NCBI GenBank assembly: GCA_902614055.1
Contig: CACMJX010000001.1
Span: 124,001-188,000, forward strand
DNA: 64,000 nucleotides
Source: an uncultured Pelagibacteraceae bacterium
GTDB lineage: Bacteria; Pseudomonadota; Alphaproteobacteria; Pelagibacterales; Pelagibacteraceae
Direction of reading: 5' to 3'
Each line of letters starts with the position of its first letter. Positions within the stretch are counted from its first letter, which is position 1. This document shows positions 53,814 through 62,884 of this stretch, piece by piece. The position numbers and the translations under genes are program-made. The notes beneath the pieces are model-generated. The model saw nothing but the letters and a program-made list of their open reading frames with translations. It did no database searches and had not been told where the DNA came from.

Positions 53814-54887
53814 TTATTTTGGTAACCAGGAACTGTACAAAGGGTTATCATTGGTAATTGGAAGTTTGATACTTTTGTTTTGTCTTGATGAACTGTAAAC
53901 AGCTGTTACAAATTCTAAAGATTTTCTAGCATCCAATAAAGTTACTTCATCACTAACTTTTCCATCAAGTTTGTTGGCTATTTCATCAAACATTCCTGCG
54001 TACCATGATTTAGGTTTTTCGACTTTTGACAATACTTCTTCAATTTGACTTTTTGAAATAGGAGCTCTTGGTAAAAATACCCATTCATCGTCAGCTGGAT
54101 TATAAGGTTTATCTGGAGATGCCCCCGACTCTACTGTCAGTCCATCAAAACAGAATTTTAGTCTACTAGTATCATTTGCTGCACCAAGGGTGATTGAGCT
54201 AGTTACCAATGTCCCATCTTCCATTTCAATTGATAAAGATGCACAGTCTTCGACTTCTATATCATTTACTCTTGTTGTTAATTTTGCAAATACATTTGAA
54301 ACAGATCCTAATATCATACTCACTAAGTCATGAATATGTATTGAATGACTTAAAATTGCTCCTCCTTGTTCACCATCCCATGTACCTCTCCAAGGTTTTG
54401 AATAATAATCTTTTCCTCTGTTCCAATGAGTTTCTAATGAGGCGATTAAAGGTTTTCCAGCAAGTCCTGATTTTATTAGTGCTTTAAATTTAGAAAATCC
54501 TAATCCATACCTATATTGGAATACAGGAAAAATTATCTTGCCTGTTTTTTTGCTAATATTTTCTAGCTCATCAATTTCTTTAAGACTTGAAACCAGTGGT
54601 TTTTCACAAATTACATGTTTTCCTGCTTCTAGAGATTTTTTGCACGCAGAAAAGTGTAAATGAGGTGGGAGACAAATATCAATTATATCTATTTCCTTTA
54701 CCTTTAATACATCATCAAAGTTCAAGGATATTTTAGTATCATTATTTGACGCCAATATTTTATTTATCGGGTCTCTTGTTAAACCACATAATGTATGAAC
54801 ACTAAATCGGTCTGATACTTTTTTAAAATCTTCAAAATGCTTAGCTCCTATATTAGTTCCTATTATTGCTACCTGATATTTTTTCAT
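53814..54887 (-). CDS. Gfo/Idh/MocA family oxidoreductase
   Basis: The 357-residue protein has an N-terminal Rossmann domain (YQVAIIGTNIGAKHFEDF) and VICEKPLVSSLKEIDEL near 93 in the EKP motif used for cofactor binding, followed by the C-terminal beta-sheet domain with HWNRGKDYYSKPWRGTW near 152. Such enzymes oxidise or reduce sugars, inositols or amines with NAD(P). It overlaps the upstream homologue by 4 bases; the pair probably acts on one sugar-like pathway. Confidence 0.88.
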   Translation of the reverse strand: MKKYQVAIIGTNIGAKHFEDFKKVSDRFSVHTLCGLTRDPINKILASNNDTKISLNFDDVLKVKEIDIIDICLPPHLHFSACKKSLEAGKHVICEKPLVSSLKEIDELENISKKTGKIIFPVFQYRYGLGFSKFKALIKSGLAGKPLIASLETHWNRGKDYYSKPWRGTWDGEQGGAILSHSIHIHDLVSMILGSVSNVFAKLTTRVNDIEVEDCASLSIEMEDGTLVTSSITLGAANDTSRLKFCFDGLTVESGASPDKPYNPADDEWVFLPRAPISKSQIEEVLSKVEKPKSWYAGMFDEIANKLDGKVSDEVTLLDARKSLEFVTAVYSSSRQNKSIKLPITNDNPLYSSWLPK

Positions 54888-55894
54888 TTTTTTTCTGCTA
54901 ATTCTTGAGCTTTAATTGCTAGTTCCATTGATAAGTCGGTAAGTTCTTGCGAACAAGCAGTATCAGTTCTATTTAAAACATCTTTAATTAAATTAGCAAA
55001 GTAGGGGAGTTTTACATCTGAACAGTCAATATGTTTAACTTCGTCATTATTTGCTAAATATAACTGATTTCCTTTTTCAGATTTTGCTAAATCTGTGTAT
55101 TTTCTAATTTCAATAAAACCTTTATCACCGAGGATAAATAACCTTCCATCTCCCCAAGTGGGAAGCGCATCAGGAGTAAACCAATCTAAACGAACATATC
55201 CATGACCACCATTTCCAGTAAGATTAACTTCACCGAAATCTTGAAAACCAGCAAATTCTTTCCTAGTCGTATTTTCAACTAACGCATGATTTACTTTAGC
55301 TTCACTTGAATTTGTAAATACTAAAAATTGATGAATTTGATGTGAGCCTATATCTGTTATTATTCCACCATAACTATCACGATCATAAAACCAATCTGGT
55401 CTTTCATAATTACCTTGCCTATGGGGGCCAGTACCAATTGTTTGTTTTACTTTACCAATTTTACCTTCAGCGACTAGCTCTTCTGCTTTTGCAACAGCTG
55501 CTACATGAAATCTTTCTGAAAAATTAATTGACCAAATTTTTCCTGTCTCCTTAACTGTTTGTTTTAGATTATTAAGTTGTTCAAGTGTTGTACATCCTGG
55601 TTTATCAACCATAACATCTTTTCCAGCTTTCATTGCGGCAATAGATAGATTCGCTCTATCTTTGGGAATTGATGAAATTAAAATCATATCAATTGCAACG
55701 TCATTTAAAATATCACTTTTATTATCCACTCTTTTTATTTGAGGATATTTTTTGTTAAATTCATCTAATGTTAATGGAGAACCTTGTGTCCAAAAATAAT
55801 TGCAACTACATCCCTCTTTTAGCATCTCATCAAGCATGTCGAAGATATGACCATGATCAATACCCAATACTCCAAGATTTATAGTTTTAGTCAT
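54884..55894 (-). CDS. Gfo/Idh/MocA family oxidoreductase
   Basis: The 336-residue protein has a Rossmann-like N-terminus (INLGVLGIDHGHIFDML) and KDVMVDKPGCTTLEQLNNL near 90 (DKP instead of EKP), then IITDIGSHQIHQFLVF near 172, typical of the family's C-terminal domain. It is diverged from its partner downstream and is probably a second step of the same pathway. Function not specific from sequence. Confidence 0.88.
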   Translation of the reverse strand: MTKTINLGVLGIDHGHIFDMLDEMLKEGCSCNYFWTQGSPLTLDEFNKKYPQIKRVDNKSDILNDVAIDMILISSIPKDRANLSIAAMKAGKDVMVDKPGCTTLEQLNNLKQTVKETGKIWSINFSERFHVAAVAKAEELVAEGKIGKVKQTIGTGPHRQGNYERPDWFYDRDSYGGIITDIGSHQIHQFLVFTNSSEAKVNHALVENTTRKEFAGFQDFGEVNLTGNGGHGYVRLDWFTPDALPTWGDGRLFILGDKGFIEIRKYTDLAKSEKGNQLYLANNDEVKHIDCSDVKLPYFANLIKDVLNRTDTACSQELTDLSMELAIKAQELAEKK

Positions 55895-55935
55895 AAACTA
55901 TTTTAGCAGAATAAAAGTTTTAAATAAGATTTTAA

Positions 55936-57255
55936 TTATTGGGAAGGGTTATTCTCTACAATAACTGTTTCTTCGGTTCCTACTGGTTTTATCGGGTCTT
56001 CGATAGGCTCTGTCGCTGGATTAAGTTCTAAGCCAATAGGTGTTATTGTTGTAGGAAGAGGTGTGAATTGAGAGTCGGGGTTTTCAACAACCTCTCTAAC
56101 TTTCATCCTGTAAACTCCATATGCTCCTATTAAACAGTGAAATATAATTAGAAATATAAAATAACCATTCTCTCCTATAAAATCCATAAACATAGAACAT
56201 AAAAAAGGTCCGCTAATTGCACCCATTCCAAAGGTGAATTGTAAACCTGCGCCTGCAGCGACAAATTTTTCTTTAGCTATAAAATCATTAGTGTGAGCAA
56301 AAATTAATGCAAACATAGGAAGACTAAAGAAAGCATAAAGGCCTGTAAAAATATAAAACCAAAACTTTGAGCTAGCTAAACCATCAGGTAAATGCATTGT
56401 TCCAACTGAAAAAATTGCACATAACGCAAAGAAAGCTGATGCAAAAGTAGAATATACTGTAACTGTTCTTCTGTCATAAATGTCTGATAGTTTACCAATA
56501 GGCCATTGGGAAATAGCTCCAGAAATAGCAATTAGAAAAGTTACAAAAGAAATTTCAAAAATACTAAAATTCATTGATGCTGCATAAACAGCAATTAAAG
56601 CAAACATTGCAGAGTGACAAATTCCACATAAAAGAGCACTTACCATTCCAAAAGGAGAGGCTTCATAAAGTTCTTTAATTTTCATTCCTATTATTTTTTT
56701 AAATTTTGGTGGTTTTTTCTTAGTTAATAATATTGGAACAAGTGACAGAGACATGAATAAAGAAACAAGTATAAATGGCTGAAAATTTTCTGGCTTACTG
56801 AAGTTTAAAAAAAACATTCCAATCGCCATAGATGTGTAAAGAACGATCATATAAATTGATAAAACACTTCCTCTATTTTTATTGCTTGCTCGGTCGTTTA
56901 ACCAGCTTTCTGCAATTGTATATAAACATACCATTGAAAAACCTGAGGCAATTCTTAATACAAACCATGTAAATGGATTGATGATTATGGAGTGTACTAA
57001 AACAACGATAGAAGCAATTGAAGCAAAAGCAGCAAATACTCTTATATGACCAACTCTTGATACTAAAATTGGAACTGTTTTTGCTCCGATAAAATAGCCT
57101 ACAAAATATCCTGACAACATAAAGCCTGTTGCTGTTAAGCTAAAACTTTCATGAACAGCTCTTACTCCAAGCAAAGAAACTTGAAATCCATGAGCTATCA
57201 TAATTAGGCCCATGCCCGTGAATAATGCCCAGGAGTTTTTAAGTATCTTTTCCAT
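55936..57255 (-). CDS. MFS transporter (YcaD-like)
   Basis: The 439-residue protein has 12 hydrophobic helices, the GYFVGYFIGAKTVPILVSRVGH loop similar to the MFS motif A region near 50, IGKLSDIYDRRTVTVYSTF near 251 in the second half and a polar Pro/Glu-rich C-terminal tail. Similar YcaD-type proteins are in the MFS-1 family with unknown substrate. It stands 41 bases upstream of the Gfo pair, so a sugar or sugar acid may be moved. Confidence 0.85.
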   Translation of the reverse strand: MEKILKNSWALFTGMGLIMIAHGFQVSLLGVRAVHESFSLTATGFMLSGYFVGYFIGAKTVPILVSRVGHIRVFAAFASIASIVVLVHSIIINPFTWFVLRIASGFSMVCLYTIAESWLNDRASNKNRGSVLSIYMIVLYTSMAIGMFFLNFSKPENFQPFILVSLFMSLSLVPILLTKKKPPKFKKIIGMKIKELYEASPFGMVSALLCGICHSAMFALIAVYAASMNFSIFEISFVTFLIAISGAISQWPIGKLSDIYDRRTVTVYSTFASAFFALCAIFSVGTMHLPDGLASSKFWFYIFTGLYAFFSLPMFALIFAHTNDFIAKEKFVAAGAGLQFTFGMGAISGPFLCSMFMDFIGENGYFIFLIIFHCLIGAYGVYRMKVREVVENPDSQFTPLPTTITPIGLELNPATEPIEDPIKPVGTEETVIVENNPSQ

Positions 57256-57296
57256 AATTTCGCTATCTATGGATGATTTGATATTAAATCAAGAAA

Positions 57297-58190
57297 TTAA
57301 TTAATTATTTTTTCAGTCTCTCTTAGTTTTATAAATGAGTGGATACCTAAAGTGATTATGATCACGCCACCTCCAATGATCGTCTCAAAAGTTGGCTGCT
57401 CTTTAACAACTAACCAAACCCAAATTGGACCTATTATTGTTTCTAATAAGAAAAATAGATTTACTTCTTCTGCTGGTATAAATCTTGGCGCAATTGTTAC
57501 TAAAACAAAAGGTAGGGCAACACAAATAATACACATTATTGGTATGTAAATTTGATCTGTTCCAATTAAATTAAAGTTTTCAACAAAAAAGAAAGCAAAT
57601 ACTGCAACTCCTAATTTGCCTATTACAGCAGAAGGCAAAAGATCTCTGTCTTTAGCATATCTAATAAGAACTGCATTCACGGCTAATCCTGCAGCTGTAA
57701 CAAATCCCATTATATTCCCAAAAAGATTACCAACTTGTAGAGAGTCGTAAAAAATAAAAAAAGCCGACAAAAATGTGATGAAAATGGCGATCCAAGTCCC
57801 TTTACCAGGCATTTCTTTTAAGAATATGGCTCCAAGTATTGCTGAAAGCATAGGAGCTAGAGCAATCATTATTAACGTATTGGCCACGTTAGTATTTTGA
57901 ATAGAGACAATGAAAGTGATGTTGCAAATAGAGAAGCTGATTGCGTAAAATATACCAACTGTACCAACTTTTAAAAAGGCATTAATAAAATTTTGCCTAT
58001 AAAATAATAATAATCCAATTAAGACTATAAAGAAAGGTATGGCACCTCTATAAAAAAGCATTCCCCAGGTTTCGATGTTTGAAAGTCTGATAAGTAATGA
58101 ATCAGGTGTAATGAACATTACAGCAACAAAGGCTAGGAGCGAACCTTTCTTCTGATCTGATAATTTATTCAAGCTCTTAAACCTTTCCAA
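57297..58190 (-). CDS. DMT-superfamily (EamA) transporter
   Basis: The 297-residue protein has ten hydrophobic helices, with GAIFLKEMPGKGTWIAIFIT near 120 and IIGPIWVWLVVKEQPTFET near 258 as EamA half-ends. Its start lies 22 bases inside the 3' end of gshB, so it is translated as part of the glutathione operon. Export or import of a glutathione-related compound is possible but not shown. Confidence 0.88.
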   Translation of the reverse strand: MERFKSLNKLSDQKKGSLLAFVAVMFITPDSLLIRLSNIETWGMLFYRGAIPFFIVLIGLLLFYRQNFINAFLKVGTVGIFYAISFSICNITFIVSIQNTNVANTLIMIALAPMLSAILGAIFLKEMPGKGTWIAIFITFLSAFFIFYDSLQVGNLFGNIMGFVTAAGLAVNAVLIRYAKDRDLLPSAVIGKLGVAVFAFFFVENFNLIGTDQIYIPIMCIICVALPFVLVTIAPRFIPAEEVNLFFLLETIIGPIWVWLVVKEQPTFETIIGGGVIIITLGIHSFIKLRETEKIIN

Positions 58191-59095
58191 AATATCTTAG
58201 CAAGATTGATTTTAGAAAGGTCATAGTATGTTTTTAATCCAGTAGGAGATGTCACATTAATATCTCCATTTAGTTTATGATCTATGAAGTCAATCCCAGC
58301 AAAATAAATATTATCATTCTTTAATTTTTTTCCAATAATTTTTGAAATTTTTAATTCTTGTTTTGTAAGTTTAGTAAGCTTAGGTATAGCACCCTTGCTC
58401 ATATTACTCAAATATGAACCTTTTTTCGGAACTCTTGAAATTGCACCACACACTTTACCATTAATGATAAAAACTCTTTTATCTCCTTTAGAAATATTTT
58501 TTAAAAATTTTTGAAACATTGAATGGCCATTTTTATTTAAGAAATTTTTAATAAGTTTTTTATTAAACTTATTTTTAATGAGATGAATTTGGTTACCTCC
58601 ATATCCATTAATAGGTTTCATAATCATACTTTTATTTTGTTTATAAAACTTCTTAACTTCTAAAATATTATTTGAAAATAAAGTATTAGGCATAAATTTG
58701 ATAAAATGTTTTGAATACAATTTTTCTGATACATTTCTGATAGCAGTCGGATTGTTTATTACTTTTACTTTTTTTAAGCCATCTAAAATAAGAGTAGTTA
58801 TTAAATATTCTGAATTAAATGGAGGATCCTGTCTAATTAAAATAAATTTAAGATTTTCAACATCGATTTTTTGTTTTTTATAAATTTTATAAAATTTTTT
58901 CCCCTCATAATTAAATTTTACAAATACTCCATTTGCATATGTTTTTTTTTTGATGATGGATAAGTCTGAAGGAGTATAATAAAATATTTTATATCCTAAT
59001 TTCTGAGCTTCATGCGCTAAAAATACTGATGTATCAGAAGATATATTTATTTTATCTAATTTATCGCCTTGTACACCTATTATTTTATTTGTCAT
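58169..59095 (-). CDS. gshB: glutathione synthase
   Basis: The 308-residue ATP-grasp enzyme joins glycine to gamma-glutamylcysteine. Seen: KFILIRQDPPFNSEYL near 84 at the substrate edge, NPTAIRNVSEKLY near 115, MIMKPINGYGGNQIHL near 155 with the Gly-rich loop, GDKRVFIINGKVCGAI near 200, and INVTSPTGL near 282. It overlaps gshA by 11 bases. Its GSH product is used by gloA here. Confidence 0.93.
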   Translation of the reverse strand: MTNKIIGVQGDKLDKINISSDTSVFLAHEAQKLGYKIFYYTPSDLSIIKKKTYANGVFVKFNYEGKKFYKIYKKQKIDVENLKFILIRQDPPFNSEYLITTLILDGLKKVKVINNPTAIRNVSEKLYSKHFIKFMPNTLFSNNILEVKKFYKQNKSMIMKPINGYGGNQIHLIKNKFNKKLIKNFLNKNGHSMFQKFLKNISKGDKRVFIINGKVCGAISRVPKKGSYLSNMSKGAIPKLTKLTKQELKISKIIGKKLKNDNIYFAGIDFIDHKLNGDINVTSPTGLKTYYDLSKINLAKIFWKGLRA

Positions 59096-60374
59096 ATAAA
59101 TCTTCTAAATTTTTAAATTTAGAGAATTTATTTATAACATGACTGGCGACTGTTTCTTTATTATTGATAATCTTGTTTAGATGCTCTAAGTATTTAGTTT
59201 CGTTTGTACCGCTTTTTCCAATAAAATCTCTCTTTTCTAAGCCTTTCTCAGCAATTTTTAACAAGTTAGAGATCCAATAAATCATATCTTTACCCATTAA
59301 ATTTGTATTAAGTCCTTTCATAGGTGCATCTTTATAGGCATTCAATAAATCTTTCTTTTCCCATTTTGAAATAAATTCTAATGCTCCATCTAAATTACCA
59401 TATAAAAGTCCAGTAAAAAAAGCAGGACCAGCACAGATACAGTCCCAACCACAAGTATCCATAGATCTTAATTCTATATATTGTTTTAATCTATTCTCTG
59501 TAAATATAGTACTTAAATGTAATCCAAGATCGTCAACACTTGGTAAAGATTTATTTATTTCTTGAATTTTACCATTCATATAATCAGAAAATTTATAATT
59601 TTTACCTGGTAAATATTTATTACCACTTCTAATAAATAGTATTGGGTAGTCTATTACAAAATCAGCGTATTTTTCAAAATCAACATTTTCTAAAAAAATT
59701 TCTGGAAGACCTCCCCTTGATGTTTCTTGCCATACTTTTGATCGATATGATAAATATTTGCTATCTTTTTTCTCAACAATTGATGAGTTTGCAAAAAGTG
59801 CAATGCTTAACGGCACTAAGCTATTTGCTAATTTAAACTTTTTAATAAAATCATTTTCAGACGTATAGTCTAGATTTAATTGTGTCCCAGATGTTCTATA
59901 CATCATATCCAAACTGAGTGGCCCACCTTTAGGCATATCCTTTGTCATTACTTCATATCTTTTTTTAGGATTGTTTGGGATTTCAGACAACTCAGATATT
60001 GGATCAAATCCAGCACTTACTATTTTTAAATCTAATTTTTCAGCAACTTGTTTAAGTTCAAATAAATAATTATTAGCTTCAGAACAAACTTCATGAATAT
60101 TAGTTAATTGAGCACCTGCAAGCTCAATTTGATTGCCTGGTTCTAAAGTTATACTTTTACTATCTTTATTTAGCGCTATAACATTTTCACCTTCATAGGA
60201 TGGTTTCCAACCAAATTCATATAAAATTTTGAAAACCTCTTTAATTGTAGAATAATTAATTCTTTTATTATTCTTCTTATAGAAAAGAAATTTTTCGTGC
60301 TCAACTCCTATTTTGGTATTTATAGGTTCCTTAATTCCTGATTTAAAATGATCTATTATAATACCTTTATCCAT
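59085..60374 (-). CDS. gshA: glutamate-cysteine ligase (plant/alphaproteobacterial type)
   Basis: The 429-residue enzyme makes gamma-glutamylcysteine. Motifs are KIGVEHEKFLFYK near 22, ITLEPGNQIELAGAQLTNI near 74, MYRTSGTQLNLDYTSE near 156, SKVWQETSRGGLPEIF near 215 and ELRSMDTCGWDCICAGPAF near 305. This is the GCS2-related class seen in Alphaproteobacteria and plants, not the E. coli type. It forms a unit with gshB. Confidence 0.94.
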   Translation of the reverse strand: MDKGIIIDHFKSGIKEPINTKIGVEHEKFLFYKKNNKRINYSTIKEVFKILYEFGWKPSYEGENVIALNKDSKSITLEPGNQIELAGAQLTNIHEVCSEANNYLFELKQVAEKLDLKIVSAGFDPISELSEIPNNPKKRYEVMTKDMPKGGPLSLDMMYRTSGTQLNLDYTSENDFIKKFKLANSLVPLSIALFANSSIVEKKDSKYLSYRSKVWQETSRGGLPEIFLENVDFEKYADFVIDYPILFIRSGNKYLPGKNYKFSDYMNGKIQEINKSLPSVDDLGLHLSTIFTENRLKQYIELRSMDTCGWDCICAGPAFFTGLLYGNLDGALEFISKWEKKDLLNAYKDAPMKGLNTNLMGKDMIYWISNLLKIAEKGLEKRDFIGKSGTNETKYLEHLNKIINNKETVASHVINKFSKFKNLEDLYDK

Positions 60375-60383
60375 ATTAATGAT

Positions 60384-62324
60384 TTAATCATTCTTATTTA
60401 GATATTCAACAGCTTCTTTAATATTAGTTAATTTGTTAGAACAAGTTTGGTTTTTACATATAATAACGGTAGGTTTTGTATCATTATTTAATTGGTAAAC
60501 AAATGTTGCAACTCCTAGATATTCTTTTTGTAAATAAACCTGCATTTCCCTAATAGACTGAGATGTTCCATGGAATGTGAATGATAAGCTATTATCACAA
60601 ATATCAAGGGTTTTAATGAAGCTAAACATTTGAGAATAATAAGAGTTTATGACCTGATGAAATGATCTTTTAAGTACTTCATTTCTTTCAGACCATATTT
60701 TGTCATTTGTAATTGAATATAATTTATTTGAAATTAATAGATAAACACTATTTCCATTTGGAATATTACTATCATTTAAGTCTAGTGGACTTGCAAACAA
60801 ATCATTATCTTTAATAATATTTTTCTGAAACAACTGAGTTTCTTTATTAAAGAATAATTCCCAAGTATCATTCATTATTTTTATTGATTTTTCCAAAGCT
60901 TTTGTATCAGCATTAACCTCATAAAGTGTTATCATCAGTAGAGCGTAATATACATAGTCCTCAAGAAAAGTTTCTATTTCTTTATTTTCATAACAATGAA
61001 TAATTTTTTGATGCAATTTTTTATTTAGTATTTCAATTGTTTCTATTGTCTTATTTTTTAAATTTTTGTCATCTAAATTTACTGAAGTTTTGAGAAGAAC
61101 TTGGAGCATATACGCATTTAAATCAGTTTGTGATTTATCATCAAAAAATGGTTTTATTCTTTTTCTTCTTACATCTAGTAATATATTTTTAATTCGATCT
61201 AGGTTATTTTTATTTTCATCAGGTATTAAATTTTTTTCCACTAAAATGTTATTACCTTCAAAGTTACCACTCTTAGTAATTTCATACATATTTTCTAAAA
61301 ATTTAATATCATCCTTTAAAAGATTATTTAATTCTTCATATGACCAAACATAATATTTTCCTTCCACACCTTCGCTATCAGCATCATATGCTGAACCATA
61401 TAATTCTTCTTTATTTTTAAATTCATTATTAAAATATTGAATTGTTTGTAAAAGTTTATTTTTAAAATAATCGTTTTTTGTATTTTGATAAAATTTAGTT
61501 AAGAGATCAATAAATTGGATATTGTCATAAAGCATTTTTTCAAAGTGAGGAATTATCCATTTTTCATCAACAGCATATCTTGAAATTCCTCCTTCCAGTT
61601 GATCATAAATACCTTTGGAACAAAGATTATTGAGCAAAATTTCAACAGGCTTAAAATAATTTTTATTCTTAGTCTTTAAAAAGAAGTAAAACATTGCATC
61701 AAATAAATAAAATTGGGGGAACTTCGGTGCTCCTTTGAAACTTCCGTTATTTTCATCTAAATAATTAATAATTTTTTCAACAAATGGCTCCAATGGCTGA
61801 TTTAAAACTGCAGATCTTTGATTAATTTTTGAGAATATTTCTTTAACTTGTGGCGCTTGAGCTAAAATTTTTTCTCTATTTTCATTGTAAACGTTATGCA
61901 CGTTGTTTAAGACTTTTTTAAAGTCGGGCCTTCCTTGAATTTCCTTTGGTGGAAAGTAAGTGCCACCAGTAAAAGGTACGCCATTTTCATCTAAAAACAT
62001 TGATAATGGCCACCCACCTTGTGCCCCAGTTAAGATTGATAAGCTTTTTTGAAAGACGTAATCTAAATCAGGTCTTTCCTCTCTATCAACTTTAATATTT
62101 ATAAACTTTTCGTTCATGATTTTAGCAGTTTCATCATTTTCAAAACTCTCATGAGCCATTACATGACACCAATGACAACTTGCATATCCAACGCTTAAAA
62201 ATATAGGTTTTTTCTCTTTCTTTGCTTTATCCAATGTTGCTTTATTCCAGGGAAACCAATCAACTGGGTTATCTTTATGTTGTTGAAGATAAGGGCTTTT
62301 TTCGTTTTTTAAAATATTTGACAA
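60384..62324 (-). CDS. DUF255 thioredoxin-domain protein (YyaL/SPATA20-like)
   Basis: The family begins [20 protein letters not shown], so the TTG at 62324 is preferred, next to the preceding stop; an ATG at 62378 would add 18 residues not shared by the family and overlap by 53 bases. The 646-residue protein has a thioredoxin-like domain with [18 protein letters not shown] (CHWC motif) and [16 protein letters not shown], then a cellulase-like alpha/alpha-barrel with [19 protein letters not shown]. The biochemical role is unclear. It is next to gshA, which hints at thiol chemistry. Confidence 0.9.
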   Translation of the reverse strand: MSNILKNEKSPYLQQHKDNPVDWFPWNKATLDKAKKEKKPIFLSVGYASCHWCHVMAHESFENDETAKIMNEKFINIKVDREERPDLDYVFQKSLSILTGAQGGWPLSMFLDENGVPFTGGTYFPPKEIQGRPDFKKVLNNVHNVYNENREKILAQAPQVKEIFSKINQRSAVLNQPLEPFVEKIINYLDENNGSFKGAPKFPQFYLFDAMFYFFLKTKNKNYFKPVEILLNNLCSKGIYDQLEGGISRYAVDEKWIIPHFEKMLYDNIQFIDLLTKFYQNTKNDYFKNKLLQTIQYFNNEFKNKEELYGSAYDADSEGVEGKYYVWSYEELNNLLKDDIKFLENMYEITKSGNFEGNNILVEKNLIPDENKNNLDRIKNILLDVRRKRIKPFFDDKSQTDLNAYMLQVLLKTSVNLDDKNLKNKTIETIEILNKKLHQKIIHCYENKEIETFLEDYVYYALLMITLYEVNADTKALEKSIKIMNDTWELFFNKETQLFQKNIIKDNDLFASPLDLNDSNIPNGNSVYLLISNKLYSITNDKIWSERNEVLKRSFHQVINSYYSQMFSFIKTLDICDNSLSFTFHGTSQSIREMQVYLQKEYLGVATFVYQLNNDTKPTVIICKNQTCSNKLTNIKEAVEYLNKND

Positions 62325-62325
62325 T

Positions 62326-62883
62326 TTAGTGATGGTAATAAGGTTTTCTTGAAAAAATATTCCTAACCATTGGTTCAAATTCTTTTAAAGTCATTGACTT
62401 ATAATTTGGATCAAAAGAAGCCTGATCATAGTTTTCACAAAAATCTATTGTTGCTTGATAATGTTCTGCATCCTTAAATTTTTCTCTTGCGTTCTTATCC
62501 CCACCTAAGTGTTCTGCAGAATAGTAAGTTTGAAATAGACCATGGTGTAAAATAATCCAATAAGTTTTTTCTGAAACATAAGGTTTAATCACCGAAGCAG
62601 CATACTGTGAATGATTCATTGGAGCTAATTCATCTCCAAGATCGTGTAATAATGTGGCTACAACCATTTCTTCGTTTTCACCATTTTTATATGCTCTTGT
62701 TGCTGCTTGTAATGAATGTTCTAATCTTGTTATCTGATAGCCCTCAAGTGTAGTAGTTTGTGAGGCTAAATAATTTAAAATTCTATCTGCAGTTTTTCTT
62801 TCATACTGATTCTCTAACTTTTCTAAAAGTTGATAGTCATCTTTAGTACCATTCTTCATCTCTGTAAAACTTACTTTTTTCAT
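62326..62883 (-). CDS. HD-domain protein (COG4341-like)
   Basis: The 185-residue protein has a full HD layout: [15 protein letters not shown] near 55, [18 protein letters not shown] near 74, [18 protein letters not shown] near 108 and [12 protein letters not shown] near 144. These residues can hold one or two metals. It resembles a proteobacterial family annotated as HD phosphohydrolase; inositol-oxygenase-type chemistry is a possible alternative. No substrate is known. It is one base downstream of purF. Confidence 0.75.
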   Translation of the reverse strand: MKKVSFTEMKNGTKDDYQLLEKLENQYERKTADRILNYLASQTTTLEGYQITRLEHSLQAATRAYKNGENEEMVVATLLHDLGDELAPMNHSQYAASVIKPYVSEKTYWIILHHGLFQTYYSAEHLGGDKNAREKFKDAEHYQATIDFCENYDQASFDPNYKSMTLKEFEPMVRNIFSRKPYYHH

Positions 62884-62884
62884 T

